Notes: a model not told the origin generated them from the letters alone. A stretch of DNA of 64,000 bases from Antedon mediterranea (GCF_964355755.1 NC_092674.1:6453001-6517000), one strand, 5' to 3'; shown: positions 10,874-24,400, counted from the stretch's first letter. Numbers and translations are program-made.

Positions 10874-12420
10874 ATGCCTAGCTATGTAAATTCTCAGTTA
10901 AACACCAGATCTGGTATTCCTACTCTTAGAAATTTTGAAGGTAAACTTGTTGTAGATGACCAAGATAAAGCGGAGTCTTTTAATTCTTTTTTTAGCAGTG
11001 TCTTTTGTAAGGAAAACTTATCGAATGTTCCGAATCTTGATAAAAAGATTGAGGCTTCTTTGTCAGATATTGAGTTTAATGTAGAAGATATTCATAAGCT
11101 GTTGTCTAACTTAGTTAAAAGTCAGCTGGCCCTGATGGCTTTCACCCACGGGTTTTAATTGAATTAAAGGATCAAATTGCTTACCCTCTCAGTCTAATAT
11201 TCACTAGATTATTCAATGATCAGACGGTCCCTCTAACGTGGAAGGAGGCAATTGTAATACCTATATTTAAAAAAGGCAAAAAGGAGGACCCGGCTAACTA
11301 CAGACCGGTTAGTTTAACGTCGGTCATAGGGAAAATGATGGAAAGGATCATTAGGGATAAACTTGTAATGTATCTTGAGAGTAATGGTCTTTAGTGCAAT
11401 GAGCAATTTGGATTCAGACAAGGTAGATCATGTGCATTACAACTACTTGATGTCCTGGAGAGTTGGACTACTAACCTGGATAACCATGATAGCTTTGATT
11501 GTGTCTATTTAGACTATAAAAAGGCTTTTGATAGTGTGCCACACCAAAGGCTTCTAGTCAAATTGAAAGGTTTTGGTATTACGGGAAATCTACTAGGATG
11601 GTTCTCTAATTATTTGTCAAATAGAATACAACGAGTTAGTGTCAATGGTCAATTATCATCACAGGCTCCAGTATTAAGTGGAATTCCACAGGTAGCGTTG
11701 TGGGCCCAATCTTATTTTCAATCTTCATTAACGATTTACCTGATGTTGTCGAGTCTAGTATTCGTTTATTTGCAGACGACACTAAGTTGTATAGAGTGGT
11801 CAATAACATTGATGATGCGGATTTATTTCAGAGAGACATTGACAGTGCTTCCCATTGGTCTAATGTTTGGCAATTGCCATTTAATGACACTAAGTGTAAG
11901 GTATTTCATTATGGTCGTGATAATCCCAATTTCTTGTATTCAATGGCTGGTAATTTACTACATGAGGTAAAGCAGGAGAACGATCTAGGTGTTACCTTTG
12001 ATCCTAGTTTAATATTTAATTTGCATGTAGCAGATATTTGTAAAAGAGCTAATAAGAAACTAGGAATGATTTATAGATCTTTTAAATTCTCGAATAAAGA
12101 TGGATTTTTGAAGCTGTATAAGTCTATTGTCAGGCCAACGCTTGAATATTGTAATACTGTTTATAATCCTATTAGAAAACGAGATCAGGATGAAATAGAG
12201 AAGGTCCAGCAAAGAGCAACAAGATTGATTCCTAGGTACCGTAATATTCCTTATGAACAACGATTGTGAATTCTTGGTCTTCCTACCATGAGATATCGAA
12301 GGCAGAGAGCTTAGGATTGTTAAAGGTTTTGATCGTATTTCGATCAACACATTTTTTGAATTTGATCTAGAATCTAGGACCCGTGGACACCCATATAAAC
12401 TCAAGTTTAAAACTCACCGT
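10874..12420 (+). pseudogene. Non-LTR retrotransposon A: decayed reverse transcriptase
   Basis: Reverse-transcriptase motifs read in order but in three frames. FNSFFSSVF (about 10980) and an AGPDGFHPRVL equivalent (about 11130) come first. PIFKKGKKEDPANYRPVSL (about 11270) and QFGFRQGRS (about 11410) follow, then the palm motif YLDYKKAFDSVPH (about 11510) and the catalytic LFADDTKLY (about 11770). A maturase-like C-terminal tail runs to about 12270. A TAG interrupts near 11393 and there are at least two frameshifts, so it is dead. No endonuclease domain is present (5' truncated). The motif set fits the Jockey/CR1/L2 group; the clade is not assigned. Confidence 0.85.
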
Positions 12421-12438
12421 AACTCACCGTACACCACT

Positions 12439-13504
12439 CTAAATGAGTGGTGCAAGAGGCTGGTGGGCCGGTCGTGGCCCTCTATTAGCCCCCCTCGTCT
12501 TCTGAAATTGTCTTTTAAATAGTATGGTTGTGTCAACTTCTACTGTACTGGCAGGGAGAGCATTCCATGGATTTACGACTCGTTGGGTAAAAAAATGACT
12601 ACGGCAATTTAATCGAGCATTATTCTTTTTCAATTTATGTTTATGACCCCTAGTGGCGGTATATTCAGACTTTTGAAAAAGTAAATCACTATCAATAGCC
12701 TCTTTGTTAGAAAGAAAGTTATATGTTTGAATCATGTCCCCTCTGTGTCGTCTTTCTTCTAAGGTTGTTAAATTAAAAACTTTTAACCTATCTGCATAGG
12801 GCATGCCATGCAAACTAGGTGGTAGCCTAGTTGCTATCCTCTGAACTTTTTCTAATAAAAGAATGTCTTTCCTTAGTTGAGGAGACCATGCCTGGACTGC
12901 AAATTCGAGATGAGGCCTGACTAATCCAACATAAAGCGATTTAATCATATCAACTGATTTATTTTTAATGGATCTTTTAATAGTACATAAAACTCGATTA
13001 GCTGTTTTGGCTGCTGCTACACATTGTTTACTAGTCAAGTTCATAAGAATGATTCGGATTATTAAATCCTAGGTGCATGACATTGCATTTACTACTATTA
13101 AAGCTCATAAGGGATTCATGACACCAAAGTGATAACTTGTCAATCATTTTGTAGTACTCCAGGATCGACCTCGGAACGCACACTTCCAAACAATTTAATG
13201 TCATCAGCAAATTTCAACAATGAAGAATCAATGGAAAAATCTATGTCGTCAATAAAAATGAGAAAAAGCACCGGTCCGAGGACAGAACCCTGAGGCGTAC
13301 CACTATGAACAGGGGCCCACTCAGATTTCCTACCATTCACAACAACCCTTTGAGATCTATCACTAAGCCAGTTTTGAATCCACATGCCAAATGGACTTTC
13401 AATACCATGAGCCAAAACTTTATTCATCAACCTTACATGAGAAACTTTATCGAAGGCCTTTTGGAAATCAAAATAAATTACATCTACTGGTAAACCCTGG
13501 TCGT
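12439..13504 (-). pseudogene. Non-LTR retrotransposon B, 3' part: decayed reverse transcriptase
   Basis: On the minus strand the motifs run VIYFDFQKAFDKVSH (about 13470), GTPQGSVLGPVLF (about 13290), LLKFADDIKLFG (about 13200) and then a C-terminal region ending near 12439 with VNPWNALPASTVEVD. A deletion near 13050-13030 removes the region between thumb and tail. It is interrupted by element C. Its 5' continuation is at 16143-16315. Confidence 0.82.
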
Positions 13505-16142
13505 TCGTTCCCCTAACGGAGTTTTATTTCCACAATATTTAGGCCTCTGGCCCTTATATCTTACATACAAATCATACAATAATATTTTCTGGTTGGGTTG
13601 CAAAATAATATTTTCTATTTTCGTAAGCTAAATAAACAAAATTTGCTAAATCTTGGACTACTCTAGTGTTGCACATTAAAAAATAAAACTTATTTAAACA
13701 AGGGAACGTGTGATAAAAATTAGGAATATATAAGTTTCTGAGTTCGGAATAATATGGACAGACTAACATAAAATGAAATTCGTCTTCAATAGAATTCATA
13801 TTGCATAATTTACATAAACGGTTTTGAAGTGGGATTTTGTTCCATCTTCCCTTTTCTATTTCCAAATCTAACACTCCTAAACGAAATTTTGTGAATATAT
13901 TTTTACGTTTCCAATCTTTTAAGTGTAACAAATGATAACTTATTTCAATTTTCGTTTTAAAATACTTAAAATATTTTAGTTTTGAATGTAAAGAAAATTG
14001 TTCAAAATATTTTTGTTTTTCTAAATCAATCAGTCGTAATTTAAATTCTTTAATAAATAATTTCTTGTCTTCAATCATTTGATTGTACCAAACATAACCA
14101 AAGCCGGTTGAACAAAGTAAATGTTTTACCTGACTATAGCCCACCAATATTCAATTCTGTTAATAATAATTTTTTTTAACTGAAAACTGTAACATTTAAA
14201 AATAAATCTATTTTTATCCATGTCAATAATATGCAACCAAAAACGAATAATTGAAATTAAACAATCGACATGCAAGGAAACTCTGCCTAATTCTGTAGTT
14301 ACGGCTGCGCTAGGGGCACTTTTTCCAATGTTCAAAATAAACCTCGCAAAACGCGTGTGGAAATTATTAATAATTATTTGGTTAGAAAACCCCCATATTT
14401 CACTGCCGTAAATTAAAATTGGTAATATTTTTGTGTCAAAAATATAATTAGATGTATTTTCTGGTAAATATTTCATATTTCGACTAATAAAAGATTTAAC
14501 GGAAAATAACGCGTTGTTTGCTTTTTGACAATTATATTCAAGTGCTTTGTTCCACTGGCCATTTGAACTAAATACCACTCCTAAATAATTATAAGTCGTA
14601 ACAACCTCCATTTGAATATTCCTGTAATACCATTTTTCAAAATATTTTAGTTTCCCACCCTTTTTAAATACCATTATTTTTGATTTATTTGTGTTTACAC
14701 TGAGACCCCATGTGTCACAAAAATGTTCGAGTTTATTTATTAAAATTTGTAAGCCCCTTACCGTATCTCCAAATAATACTAAGTCATCAGCGTATAATAA
14801 ATGATTGATAAAGCTGTCTTCAACTTGTATTTTGTCGCTATCTCTACTCTGATTTAGATCATAACTTAAATCATTCATAAATATGTTGAAAAGTAAAGAG
14901 GATAAAGGTGAACCTTGTTGTATTCCAATAGAACAGTCAAATGGAAATGTCACTTTGTTACCAATTTTTACATGTGCAGACAAATTGTTATACATAGACT
15001 GAATTATATTGTACATATTACCATTTACACCTATTCGTTTTAATTTAAGTAAAAGAAAACTATGATTTATACTATCGAAGGCACGCTTGAGATCAATGAA
15101 ACAGCAGAATACCCTACCTCGTTTTTTACTTAAATAGTTTGCAATGATACTATTTAAAATAAAAATATTGTCGAATGTGCGAAAACCCTTACGAAAACCT
15201 GCTTGCTCTTGATAAATAATGTTGTTATTTTCAGTGAAGTGGTCTAATCTTGATTTAAGGATGTGTAACAAAATTTTGCCAAGTATCGGAATAAGAGCAA
15301 TGCCTCTGTAATTTTCTGGCTTATTCTTTTTGCCCTTTTTGTAAATAGGAATTATCATGCTCGTCGCCCATTGTGTTGGGAATTGGCCCAACTGAAAAAT
15401 TGAATTAAAAATAAGTTTTAGATTATCAAATAATAAATTGGGTGCATTTAAGATATATTCTAAAAACATACCATCCATACCAGGAGATTTTCCTGATTTC
15501 TGCATTTTCAATGCTTGTTTGATTTCACCCAAGTCAATTTCTGAATTGAGGTTATCATTTTCGTTAACAATGTTATGTACTATTTCGTCTGTAACTTTGT
15601 TAACTGGCTCGGGGGGTTCAAACAGTGATTGGAAATGATCTCGCCATTCGTTAATTGTTATTTCAGAAGTTATTGTTTGTTTATGAGTTTTTAATTTTGA
15701 CCAAAATTGTTTTGAGCTCCTATTACGTCGTGAGGTGGTTTCCCGATTAATCGTACGATCAAAACGGTACTGGCTGCTATTAAAATTTTGTCACGTTTTT
15801 GTTTTTGATGGTTATATTTCTTTTGTCTTATTGTTTTTTTGTATTCCTTTTAAGTTTGATATAATTATTAAATGAATTCTGTTGATCGTTATTTCTTAAA
15901 GCTAAAGCTTTATTCAATTCTTTTTTAAAATCTTTTTTTAAAGTAAGGCATTCGCGATCAAACCAGTTATTTGTTTTCTTAACATTTTGAATAGTGGTAT
16001 TAGCGGTAAAATGTGTAAATACTTTAGATATTCCGCTACAAGTGTATTCAAAAGTTTTTTGAAGACATGTTACAGCCTCGTCGATTTTGTTTTGAATTAT
16101 TGCGCTCATGAAACTGTTGTCTAACTTCTCGGTCAATATCAT
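13505..16142 (-). pseudogene. Non-LTR retrotransposon C, nested inside element B
   Basis: On the minus strand a linker region lies at 15828-16142. The reverse transcriptase spans about 14126-15640: GKSPGMDG, IIPIYKKGKKNKPENYRGI, AGFRKGFRT, CFIDLKRAFDSINH, QQGSPLSSLLFN and the catalytic LLYADDLVLFG near 14780. A frameshift near 14140 leads into the C-terminal tail (13572-14147), which has a Cys/His knuckle CKLCNMN...HFMLVC. One frame is open for 468 codons, so it is younger than A and B, but 5' truncation and frameshifts make it inactive. The endonuclease is missing. The clade is not assigned. Confidence 0.85.
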
Positions 16143-16315
16143 ATGTCACCTTCTCAAGAAACATTAGTAAATTTGTCAGACAAGATCTTCCTTTCAAGAA
16201 CCCATGTTGGGATGTATTCAGTAAATGTAACGAGTCAAGATGAGCTCTTGTCTTAATATTAGGAGGGACACGTTTTCCAGGAGAGTTATTCTCTTATACT
16301 CTACGGTGAACTTGT
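16143..16315 (-). pseudogene. Non-LTR retrotransposon B, 5' part
   Basis: The minus strand translates to HLLNTSQHGFLKGRSCLTNL followed by LLMFLEKVT and stops exactly where element C begins. The missing next motif (VIYFDFQKAFDKV) resumes at 13504 on the far side of C. B was therefore one element before C inserted. Confidence 0.8.
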
Positions 16316-16499
16316 TCAAATGACAAAGCAAAACTTAACGTCGTATGGTCCAACCACCCGCTGAAGTTTTCACCCTATATAGAATATGATTTTATTACTA
16401 AGAGGGGCTTTTAAGCACTGAGTGCTTCGCCTCGATCCCGTAGACGAAAGTGTACGGGAAACAAGTAAACAAGTAGCCTGCCTAAAATTTAATTCTATC

Positions 16500-17766
16500 A
16501 TGTATCATGCCGGGCCGCGATTTTTTTTTTCGTACATAAGTTGGGGACCCCATGTGAAAGATAGCCAAACTACTTCCTAAATATAACCTAACCCTCCAAA
16601 TAATCTCTCTCACTATAAAGTAAAAGAGTAGCTCATGGGAGTTGAACCCCATAGATCGACATGTAAAGTCTTATTAACTCGACTACACAGACGGCTCGAC
16701 AGAAATCGTTTACATTAGCGAATTGTAGTTAGCTCGATTCTTACGTCACACCTTATGGATATAACTAATGAATATTCATGTTTATTTTGTGACGTTTCAC
16801 GAGGGGTCCTCAACTTATGTACGAAAAGAAATATCGCTGCCGGGCCGCGATTTTTTTTTTCGTACATAAGTTGGGGACCCCTCATGAAACGTCACAAAAT
16901 AAACATGAATAATTCATCAGTTAATTTTTTTGTTCCGTGTCTACCCAAGCGTCGTATAGCTAAAAGTGATTACAACTGCGATACGATTCTTTCTAGGCCT
17001 AGGATTCTAGGTCAATTCATGTGATTGCCTTCTCGCACTCTTCTTCACACACACACCAACCTATGCAAAATGTGTCGAGGCTAATCGACAGCTAGACAAG
17101 ACACATTCAACTAAGTAGTAATTAGACATAGCCCATAGAAAGCTTAGACCCACAAGAAGAATGTTTATAATTTGTGTACTGTAATTTTTTAAATTCTGCT
17201 ATTTTATTATCAAACAATATGCATGTACTCAAAGGAACTTTAAAAATGCGCGTATATGAACACATGAGATGGAAAGATTAGAACCACGAGAATAAAAAAT
17301 GTATTTTTGTGTAATGTAATTGTTTAATTTTGCTGACTTATTACTCGGACTGTGTCATACCTAACAGTAACACACACGTCACACCCACACAGACTACTAG
17401 AATAGACATGGACTTTAGAGACTAATAATTAGGCCTAATAGTATTAATAGAAACTATAATTTTAACACGTAATTCTTTAATAATACAATAATTATATTAA
17501 AAACTCTATCATAAACTAAAGGCTGATTATTTCGACAATCCACACAAAACGCCGCTATTCTTTTATGAAATCGCACACCGCAACCACAGCGGAGATGGCC
17601 TAGAATCGTATCGCAGTTGTGTCGTGTAATCACTTCTTGTTGTTATACGCTTGTGGGTGCACACGGAACAAGAAAATTAAACTGATGAATTATTCATGTT
17701 TATTTTGTGACGTTTCATTAAGGGGTCCCCAACTTATGTACGAAAAAAAAAATCGCTGCCGGGCCG
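16500..17766. mobile_element. Inverted-repeat element with a large internal hairpin
   Basis: The left end (16509-16555, GCCGGGCCGCGATTTTTTTT then CGTACATAAGTTGGGGACC) recurs inverted at the right end (about 17683-17766). A third and fourth copy form a near-perfect hairpin at 16752-16930, with arms of about 85 bp meeting at CTGCCGGGCCGCG. Nothing coding is evident inside; the short open frames follow the repeat. It may be one element with a nested relative, or a fold-back transposon. Confidence 0.55.
16628..16705 (-). repeat. tRNA-like sequence
   Basis: The minus strand has an A-box-like TAGTCGAGTTAATAAGA and a good T arm (ATGGG GTTCAAC CCCAT-like). The acceptor stem is not convincing, so it is probably a tRNA-derived repeat head. 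Confidence 0.35.
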
Positions 17767-18972
17767 GTGTAAGATTTAAATCTGTCCGGTGTTTGAAAGT
17801 GTCCACTGGACAATTTTCAGCATTGAATATTGTAATACTAGCTGTTGAAAATGGCCGCAACCACCCGGGCAGCTTTCATCGATAAAAAAGTAGGACCATC
17901 GAGACATCGACATCATATTAACCCCGTAAAAACTAGGGCACTGGACGTTCACCAACTCCCGTTAGGGTAATTATAATTCCTTAGAATACCAACTTGAATC
18001 GCAAAATATCAAGTGGATTGAAATAAATATTACTATTATTATATCTGGAGACATATAGTCTAATCAAATTAAATTGTTTGTTTTTGATTGAGTATATACA
18101 ACCTGTTGTCAATTTGAAGTAAATCGACAACTTGAAAAATATATAGCCTACTGTATTATTATTTCGAGGGAATGAATATCACTAAATCATATAGGCATAG
18201 GGCCTACCTATTTCGTTATCTCGAAATATTATTTCATTCGAAATTCGAATTACTACTTCGCGAGAGAACGAAATAATTTCCCTCGAAATTATTTCGTTCT
18301 CTCGATCATCATCATCATCATCATCATCATTCCTTGTCTCGAAGTAGTAATTCGTTTTTTATATTATTCAGTTCTTGAAATCTTATTTTGTTCTCCCTAA
18401 ATATATTCGTTCCCTCAAAATATTTTTCAGTTCTCAAAATATTATTTTGTAATATTCATAATACTGCTACTAATTTAATAATATCAACTGATAACAAAAG
18501 TTCTTTAAACAAGTAAGTTCGTCATTGTTAAAGTCAGTTCTTTTTCATTATATTTTTTTCACAGATGCCTGATTTTTGTTTTTATTTAATAAAACATTGA
18601 ATTGGTTAGTCACAATATTTGCTTTGTTTCTAGAGACTTTACATTATTTATTTATTTATCTAAAATACATTTGAAAAATATTGTTGATGCATATTACCAA
18701 AAAATATTTGTTTTTTATATTTTATATGGCAAAATAAACACCTTAATTGCGCATCATAATTATTCGTTCACTCAAGGGTATTTCGGTTTTTTGTTTTTTT
18801 CGAATATTAGGGTATTTCGTTCCCAATACAAACAGTCCAATACCGTTATACATCAAATTCATAGAATAATGGCTTATATTGAAATGAAGCGTTTAAAACG
18901 TCTTTGCCACAATGTCTGTACATGCAGCTGAGTTTAAAAAATCGCGGTTGTATTTTTGTTTTATATGGACAT
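17767..18972. other. Non-coding stretch with ATTTCG/CGAAAT palindromes and an (ATC)n run
   Basis: From about 18160 to 18360 the words TTATTTCGTTCTCTCG and CGAAAT recur in both orientations, followed by (ATC)n near 18304-18332. No exon was seen. About 45 bp at 17800-17840 (GTCCACTGGACAATTTTCAG) recur in similar, inverted form near 31000-31060. Confidence 0.45.
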
Positions 18973-19961
18973 ATAAACATAGAAACCACCAGCTAATACC
19001 AGAAATACCAACAGCTTATGTATCAATTTTTAAAATCAACACCAGCTAATTTAGAACGGTCAGCAGATAATGTAGTAACGAAAATTGCCTCACAGCTAAT
19101 GTTGAAAATATTGTATAATTTAAAAACCTGTCTACATCATGTGAAAATGCATTTCTTTACTTACCGGTAGCTATCCATCTATCCACGTCTCGTAAGTGAC
19201 CAACCAACAACCACTTCTAGTAAGTAACCACCTCTATTGAACGACCACCGTCTCTGATAATCGCCCACCATCTCTTAACGACCACACCACTCGTCAAGGA
19301 CGAGCTATTTTAAAGGACCACCACCTCGGCTTCTCATAATCAACCTCATGACGGACTACCTCTCTTAACGACCACGCCTAAAGTGTCGACCTCTCTATAA
19401 AAAAAAACGTCCACCTCTCCACTGGGACCACTTCTCATAATCGACTACCATCCGTAACGACCACCTTTCGCAAATTACCACCTCTATTGAGGTGGTCACT
19501 TACGGGAGGTGTAGTCGGTAAAAGAAGTGGTCGTCTACGAGCGGTGGTAGTTTATGAAAAGCAGTCCCTTATGAGAGGAGGTTACCCCTTCAGGAAGTTG
19601 TCCATTGTGAGAAGCGGTCCTTTAACAGAGGTAGTCCCTTTTAAATATTAAAGGTGGTCGCTAACAAGGGTAGTTGCTTACGATCAGAGTGCTACGTTTT
19701 GAAAGCCGATCACTTACGAGAGGTGGATAGACTGACAGCTAAACTAAGTAGAGAAATACATTTGCACATGATTTAGACATTTAGGTTTATAAAATATATA
19801 ATTATTATTTTATTAGCTGGCGATATTAACTACATCAGCTGTGAGGCAATTTTCGTTACTTCATTACCTGTTAAGTTGTATATTAGCTAATGTTGATTTT
19901 TATTTAATAAATAACTGTTGGTGTTTCTACATTAGCTAGTTCTAGGTTTTACTACATGGGT
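18973..19961. mobile_element. Fold-back element with minisatellite-filled arms
   Basis: The left arm (18973-19200) and the right arm (19700-19961) are inverted copies of each other. Shared blocks include AACGAAAATTGCCTCACAGC, CATGTGAAAATGCATTTCTT (diverged in the right arm) and TATCCATCTATCCAC. Between them lie many imperfect repeats of about 18-22 bp around CGACCACCTCTCGTAAG, in plus orientation on the left half and minus on the right half. A one-armed relative sits at 22921-23650. No coding capacity was seen. Confidence 0.75.
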
Positions 19962-21499
19962 GGATTTGACAGTTTCGACGACATTTGCTGCCGTTTTCTA
20001 CACTAGCGGTTTTGAACAGGGACTAGTGTAAAGGAAATGCCACAAGTTGTGTTTTTTTATTTTTTTTTATTTATTGTTTTGTGTACTAAAGTGGCAGCAT
20101 AATCAGTATTTATTTTTACCAGATGTCCAGCAAGGGTAATGTCCCATAACTCAGGCCACAATTGTCAGGTCAACCTCAAAACAGCGGCTCTCGGGAGATA
20201 TTAATTACCGGTAGTCGTGTTAACTGTCATCTGTTATTTGTCAGGAGAAGGGGTGCGAACTTGCCATATCTCAAATTAAGATTACGCTTACCATGAATAT
20301 GATTTCATTACAAGAATTATATACCACAGTATGTTACGTAATTTAATTCTCTTATTTTAAAAAATAACTAAATAAATTAGTATATGATTCTAGTATAAGT
20401 ATTATAAAAAATGTTTCTATTTAATATACAGGGAGCGGGGGTTGCCTCATAGCCTGAACGGTTTTAATACGAACTTATGTACTATAATATTATTTTACGT
20501 AGATTACTATTTAATATTATTTTATTTATTTAACAACATATTTATATAGGATTATACACAATCAAGTAGAAATATACTTGTTTTGCATTGTGGTCCTGTC
20601 GACAAAAACGGATACAAATTTAAATACAATTTCAATTAATATTATAATATAATTTGAGATGAACTTATAATATGTAATAAAGAATAACTATATGATTATA
20701 TTTTATACTCCTATCTGAATGTGCTATTTATTGTGTAATAGAACGACTGAAGCGTTTACCAATAAGAGTATCTTCGAAATTTAATTTAATAAATGGCATT
20801 TCCCTCCAATAGTTTTTTTCTCTCATTTTTTGTGTACTTGCCACTGTAATAAATTACCATTCCCTAACCATGAACATTCTAGAATAAGATGTTTACATTT
20901 AAGACATCATGTATAATTAATATAATAACAATCAGGAACATTCCAGTATGCTATTAATAGAAACTGTAATCAAATAGAATAAGAAGTATAAAGAATGATA
21001 TAGAAGGATAGGAACATCTTGTATATAAAGGGATGTAAAACTATTGTCATGTTGTTGGATATTAGAGGTTGGATATTAGATTGTAAAAGTTATTGTGAAG
21101 CTGTTGTTTAAAATGCTTACTGGGTTGTTGAAAGTTGAAGTTGATTGAAATTAAAGATTTGTTTTTGAGTTATTTTACAACTTTGTGAATTTGGTGTGTA
21201 TACTTTTATGTCACAAGGGAGTTTCTAAAGTATTTTCAACCGCTCGGAAACATACGTAAAAGGAGTTCGTGACATCCACTTAAGGCACAAAGTTTAAATT
21301 ATAGGCCTACACCTGACAAAACTGTTTGCTCTTTCTTCTAATCGGCAATTGGTTAAAACAAATGTAGCAAGAAGCTGATTGGCTCAATGTTTGTTCAAAA
21401 CCTCCTACATTTAAAAAATCATTCACTTTGCTTGCAAAGTTCCAATCACGGTGTTGTTCGTTACAATCTGCCTTCTTTCTATTTTTACTTATTATCATT
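19962..21499. other. Upstream region of the integrase-OTU gene
   Basis: No exon was recognised. A TATATAAAG word lies at 21022-21030, about 470 bp before the first ATG. CCAAT-type words (ATTGG) lie at about 21350 and 21377. These could belong to a promoter, but nothing else confirms that. Confidence 0.3.
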
Positions 21500-24400
21500 A
21501 TGGCCGATCATGAGTTTGATGCCTTGAGAAACTATCTACAAAACAACGTTTATCCTGTAAATTATTCTGAAATATTAAAACGAAGTTTGCGACGGAAAGC
21601 CAAGAACTTTACAATTCTTCGTGATATCTTGTATTACAAACAACATTCTGGTAGATTGTTGCGTGTATTGTTACCGAAAGAAAAAAACGAAGTGTTAAAC
21701 AGTATCCATAAGCAGGCACATGGTGGTCACTTGGGTGTCAACAAAACGTAAGTTTAAAGTTTGTCAATTAAATAATATTTAAGCTTCGATAAGTTTCTGG
21801 GTGACTTTAAAACTGTTTATATGTTTGGCCAGGTGGAATGCCATCCTGAGATGAGTATTAGTAATTAGTACAGCATTGTTTTTAAATGATTTTATACGTA
21901 ATTTTACTTTCTGTGGACCACAGAATTCGAAACAAATGATTAAATGAATGAATTAAATGAATAATAACTAATACTTATCAATTGAAAAATGTATAATGAC
22001 CGTGTACATTATGAAGTTAGTATTTTATATATAGATTCAAACATATTTTTATACCTCCATGAATGAAAAATATGTTAAGTCGATAATAATTTCTACTCAA
22101 TATATTATCGCAATTAATTGTATAAATATATTGAAGTTGAACATAAAATACCACATGTAAAAAATACAAAACATATATTGGCATTCAATAATTAATCAAA
22201 AATGTTCCGAATATGAGCACTGTTTCAATAATTTGACAGATTATTATTATATAATTTACACAGTGCTACACAACGCATATATCTTTAGTTCAAAATTAAG
22301 ATATCTCTTTTAATAAAGATAGATTATTTCAATTGAAAACTAAGATGTCTTACTTTTTAAAAGAAATATCTATGTTAATAGATATTTTTTTGTAGGCTTA
22401 TTACACCTCGAAAAACCAAGAAGAATACAGTACAACTAGCTCTATCTATAATAGTAATGTTTTAGTTTTATAACAGTTCATATACGGTACTCTACACGTG
22501 CCCACTGCATAACTAACACAGAAAAAAATCCACTTGTGATATTCCGAATGGGACAAGAATCTTCCATTCTAAATATCTTGGTAAGTAAGTAATATAGAGA
22601 TATCCCTCATGAGAGATATCTTAGTTTTAAATAGTGATACAAATACTTCCCGAATGAAAACTTATTCAGGTCTTGGTATAATAAATATGTTCAATATTAG
22701 TTGCTCATTCATAATGCAAAAAGCCATATCAGTATTAACTTTCGTTCGTTTAAAATGTATACTTATGAAAGAAAACACAATTTGACAAAAAAAAAGGTAA
22801 GGAAGAAGACTTTTATTATGTAACTTTAAAGTGGATTATTACATTTTTTTTTAGGGAATACTTCTTTAAAAAAAACGCATTTTCAATAACAAAACTAGTT
22901 TCCAATCCCCCGGTAATGGAGTAAAACCACCTGCAGCTTATGTAATGAAAAAAATTAACACCATGTAGAACGATCAACAACGAATGTAGGAACGAAAATT
23001 GCATCCCAGCTAATGTAGGACTATCGCCAGCTAATGTAGAAAATATATATTTTACAAACCTAAATGTCTAAATCATGTGCAAATGCATCTGTTTACTTAG
23101 CTATCCATCTATCCACGTCTCGTAACCGACCAACTTTCTAAAACGACCACACATCGTAAGCAACCAACTCTTTTAAGGGACCGTTTCTCATAATCGACTT
23201 CCTCTCTCGTAACGACAACTTTTTTGGGTGACCACCTCTATTAAACGGCCATCGTCTCTGTTAAGGGATCGCTTCCCATAATCGACCAACTATTGTAAGT
23301 GATCACATCCTCTCATTATGGACCGCTTCTCATAATCGACCACCTCTCGTAGTAAGCGACCACCTCTCTTAACAACCACAACTCTCGTAAGCGACCGCTT
23401 TTTATTTTCGACCGCCTCTCGTAAGTGATGATCTCTTTTAGAAGACCACCATATCTCTAAATGGACCGCTTCTCATAATATACCAACTCTTGTATAAATC
23501 ACCTCTCTTAAGTGACCACTTCTAATAAACGACCTCTCTGTTAGGAGACCGCTTCTCATAATCGATCACATATCGTAAGCGACCACCTCCCTTATCGACC
23601 ACATCTTTCGTAAGTGACCACCTATTTTAAAGGACCACTACCTCTCGCAATCTACCATTGTGGCTCACTAAAAAGTACCCGGTTTCCTTAATAGGGTGTC
23701 CTCTACATTTTAAAAATAAATAAATTTAACCAGTATGTAGTGTTAAAACGTATATATTTCCCCTTGTTTATTTTAAAAAAAAAGTGGCGATTTTTATATC
23801 TACTCTGTCGCACATTCACCAAGCGTACACAATAATTCTAGTAGGACAATTAATTATTTATACTTTTCAAGTTAGTTTTTTATTGCCTGAGTGAATTATT
23901 ACCAGATTGAGGGCGTAGTTATTTTGTATGGGAGGCTGCACTCAATTTGAAGTTTATATGGGGGTATTTAGAATGTAAACACGGTACAATCAGGGAGATG
24001 TAAATCTCCCTGGTACAATGTGACACGGAATCATCACGGACTGATGGACATTTTTCATAGAAGGTATCTTTTCCCTTTTCAATATTCATTTATCATTGTC
24101 AAATAAAAAAACTAGAAACATAGATAAATATTAAAAGTGAATTAATCAGTTGTGCCCAGTGCTTGCCTTAAACGAAAAGTTAAAATATATGGAACGCCAA
24201 ACTGTAATGTTATTATAATGCATTGATGAGAATGGTGATGTGAACTGCGGTAATAAATAATAAATAATATTAAAAAACAAAATAAAATTAAAATATTTAA
24301 AGAATCCATAATACAGTTTTAAGGTCAATAGTAAACCTACAAAGAGATTGAATATCATCAATACAATAAACACATTTTTTTTTTTTTTTAACAGTTGGAA

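Noticed and set aside
20850-21270. A possible solo LTR (TATATAAAG inside AT-rich sequence upstream of the integrase-OTU gene)
   Set aside because: No paired LTR, no TG...CA ends with a target duplication, and no primer-binding site could be fixed.
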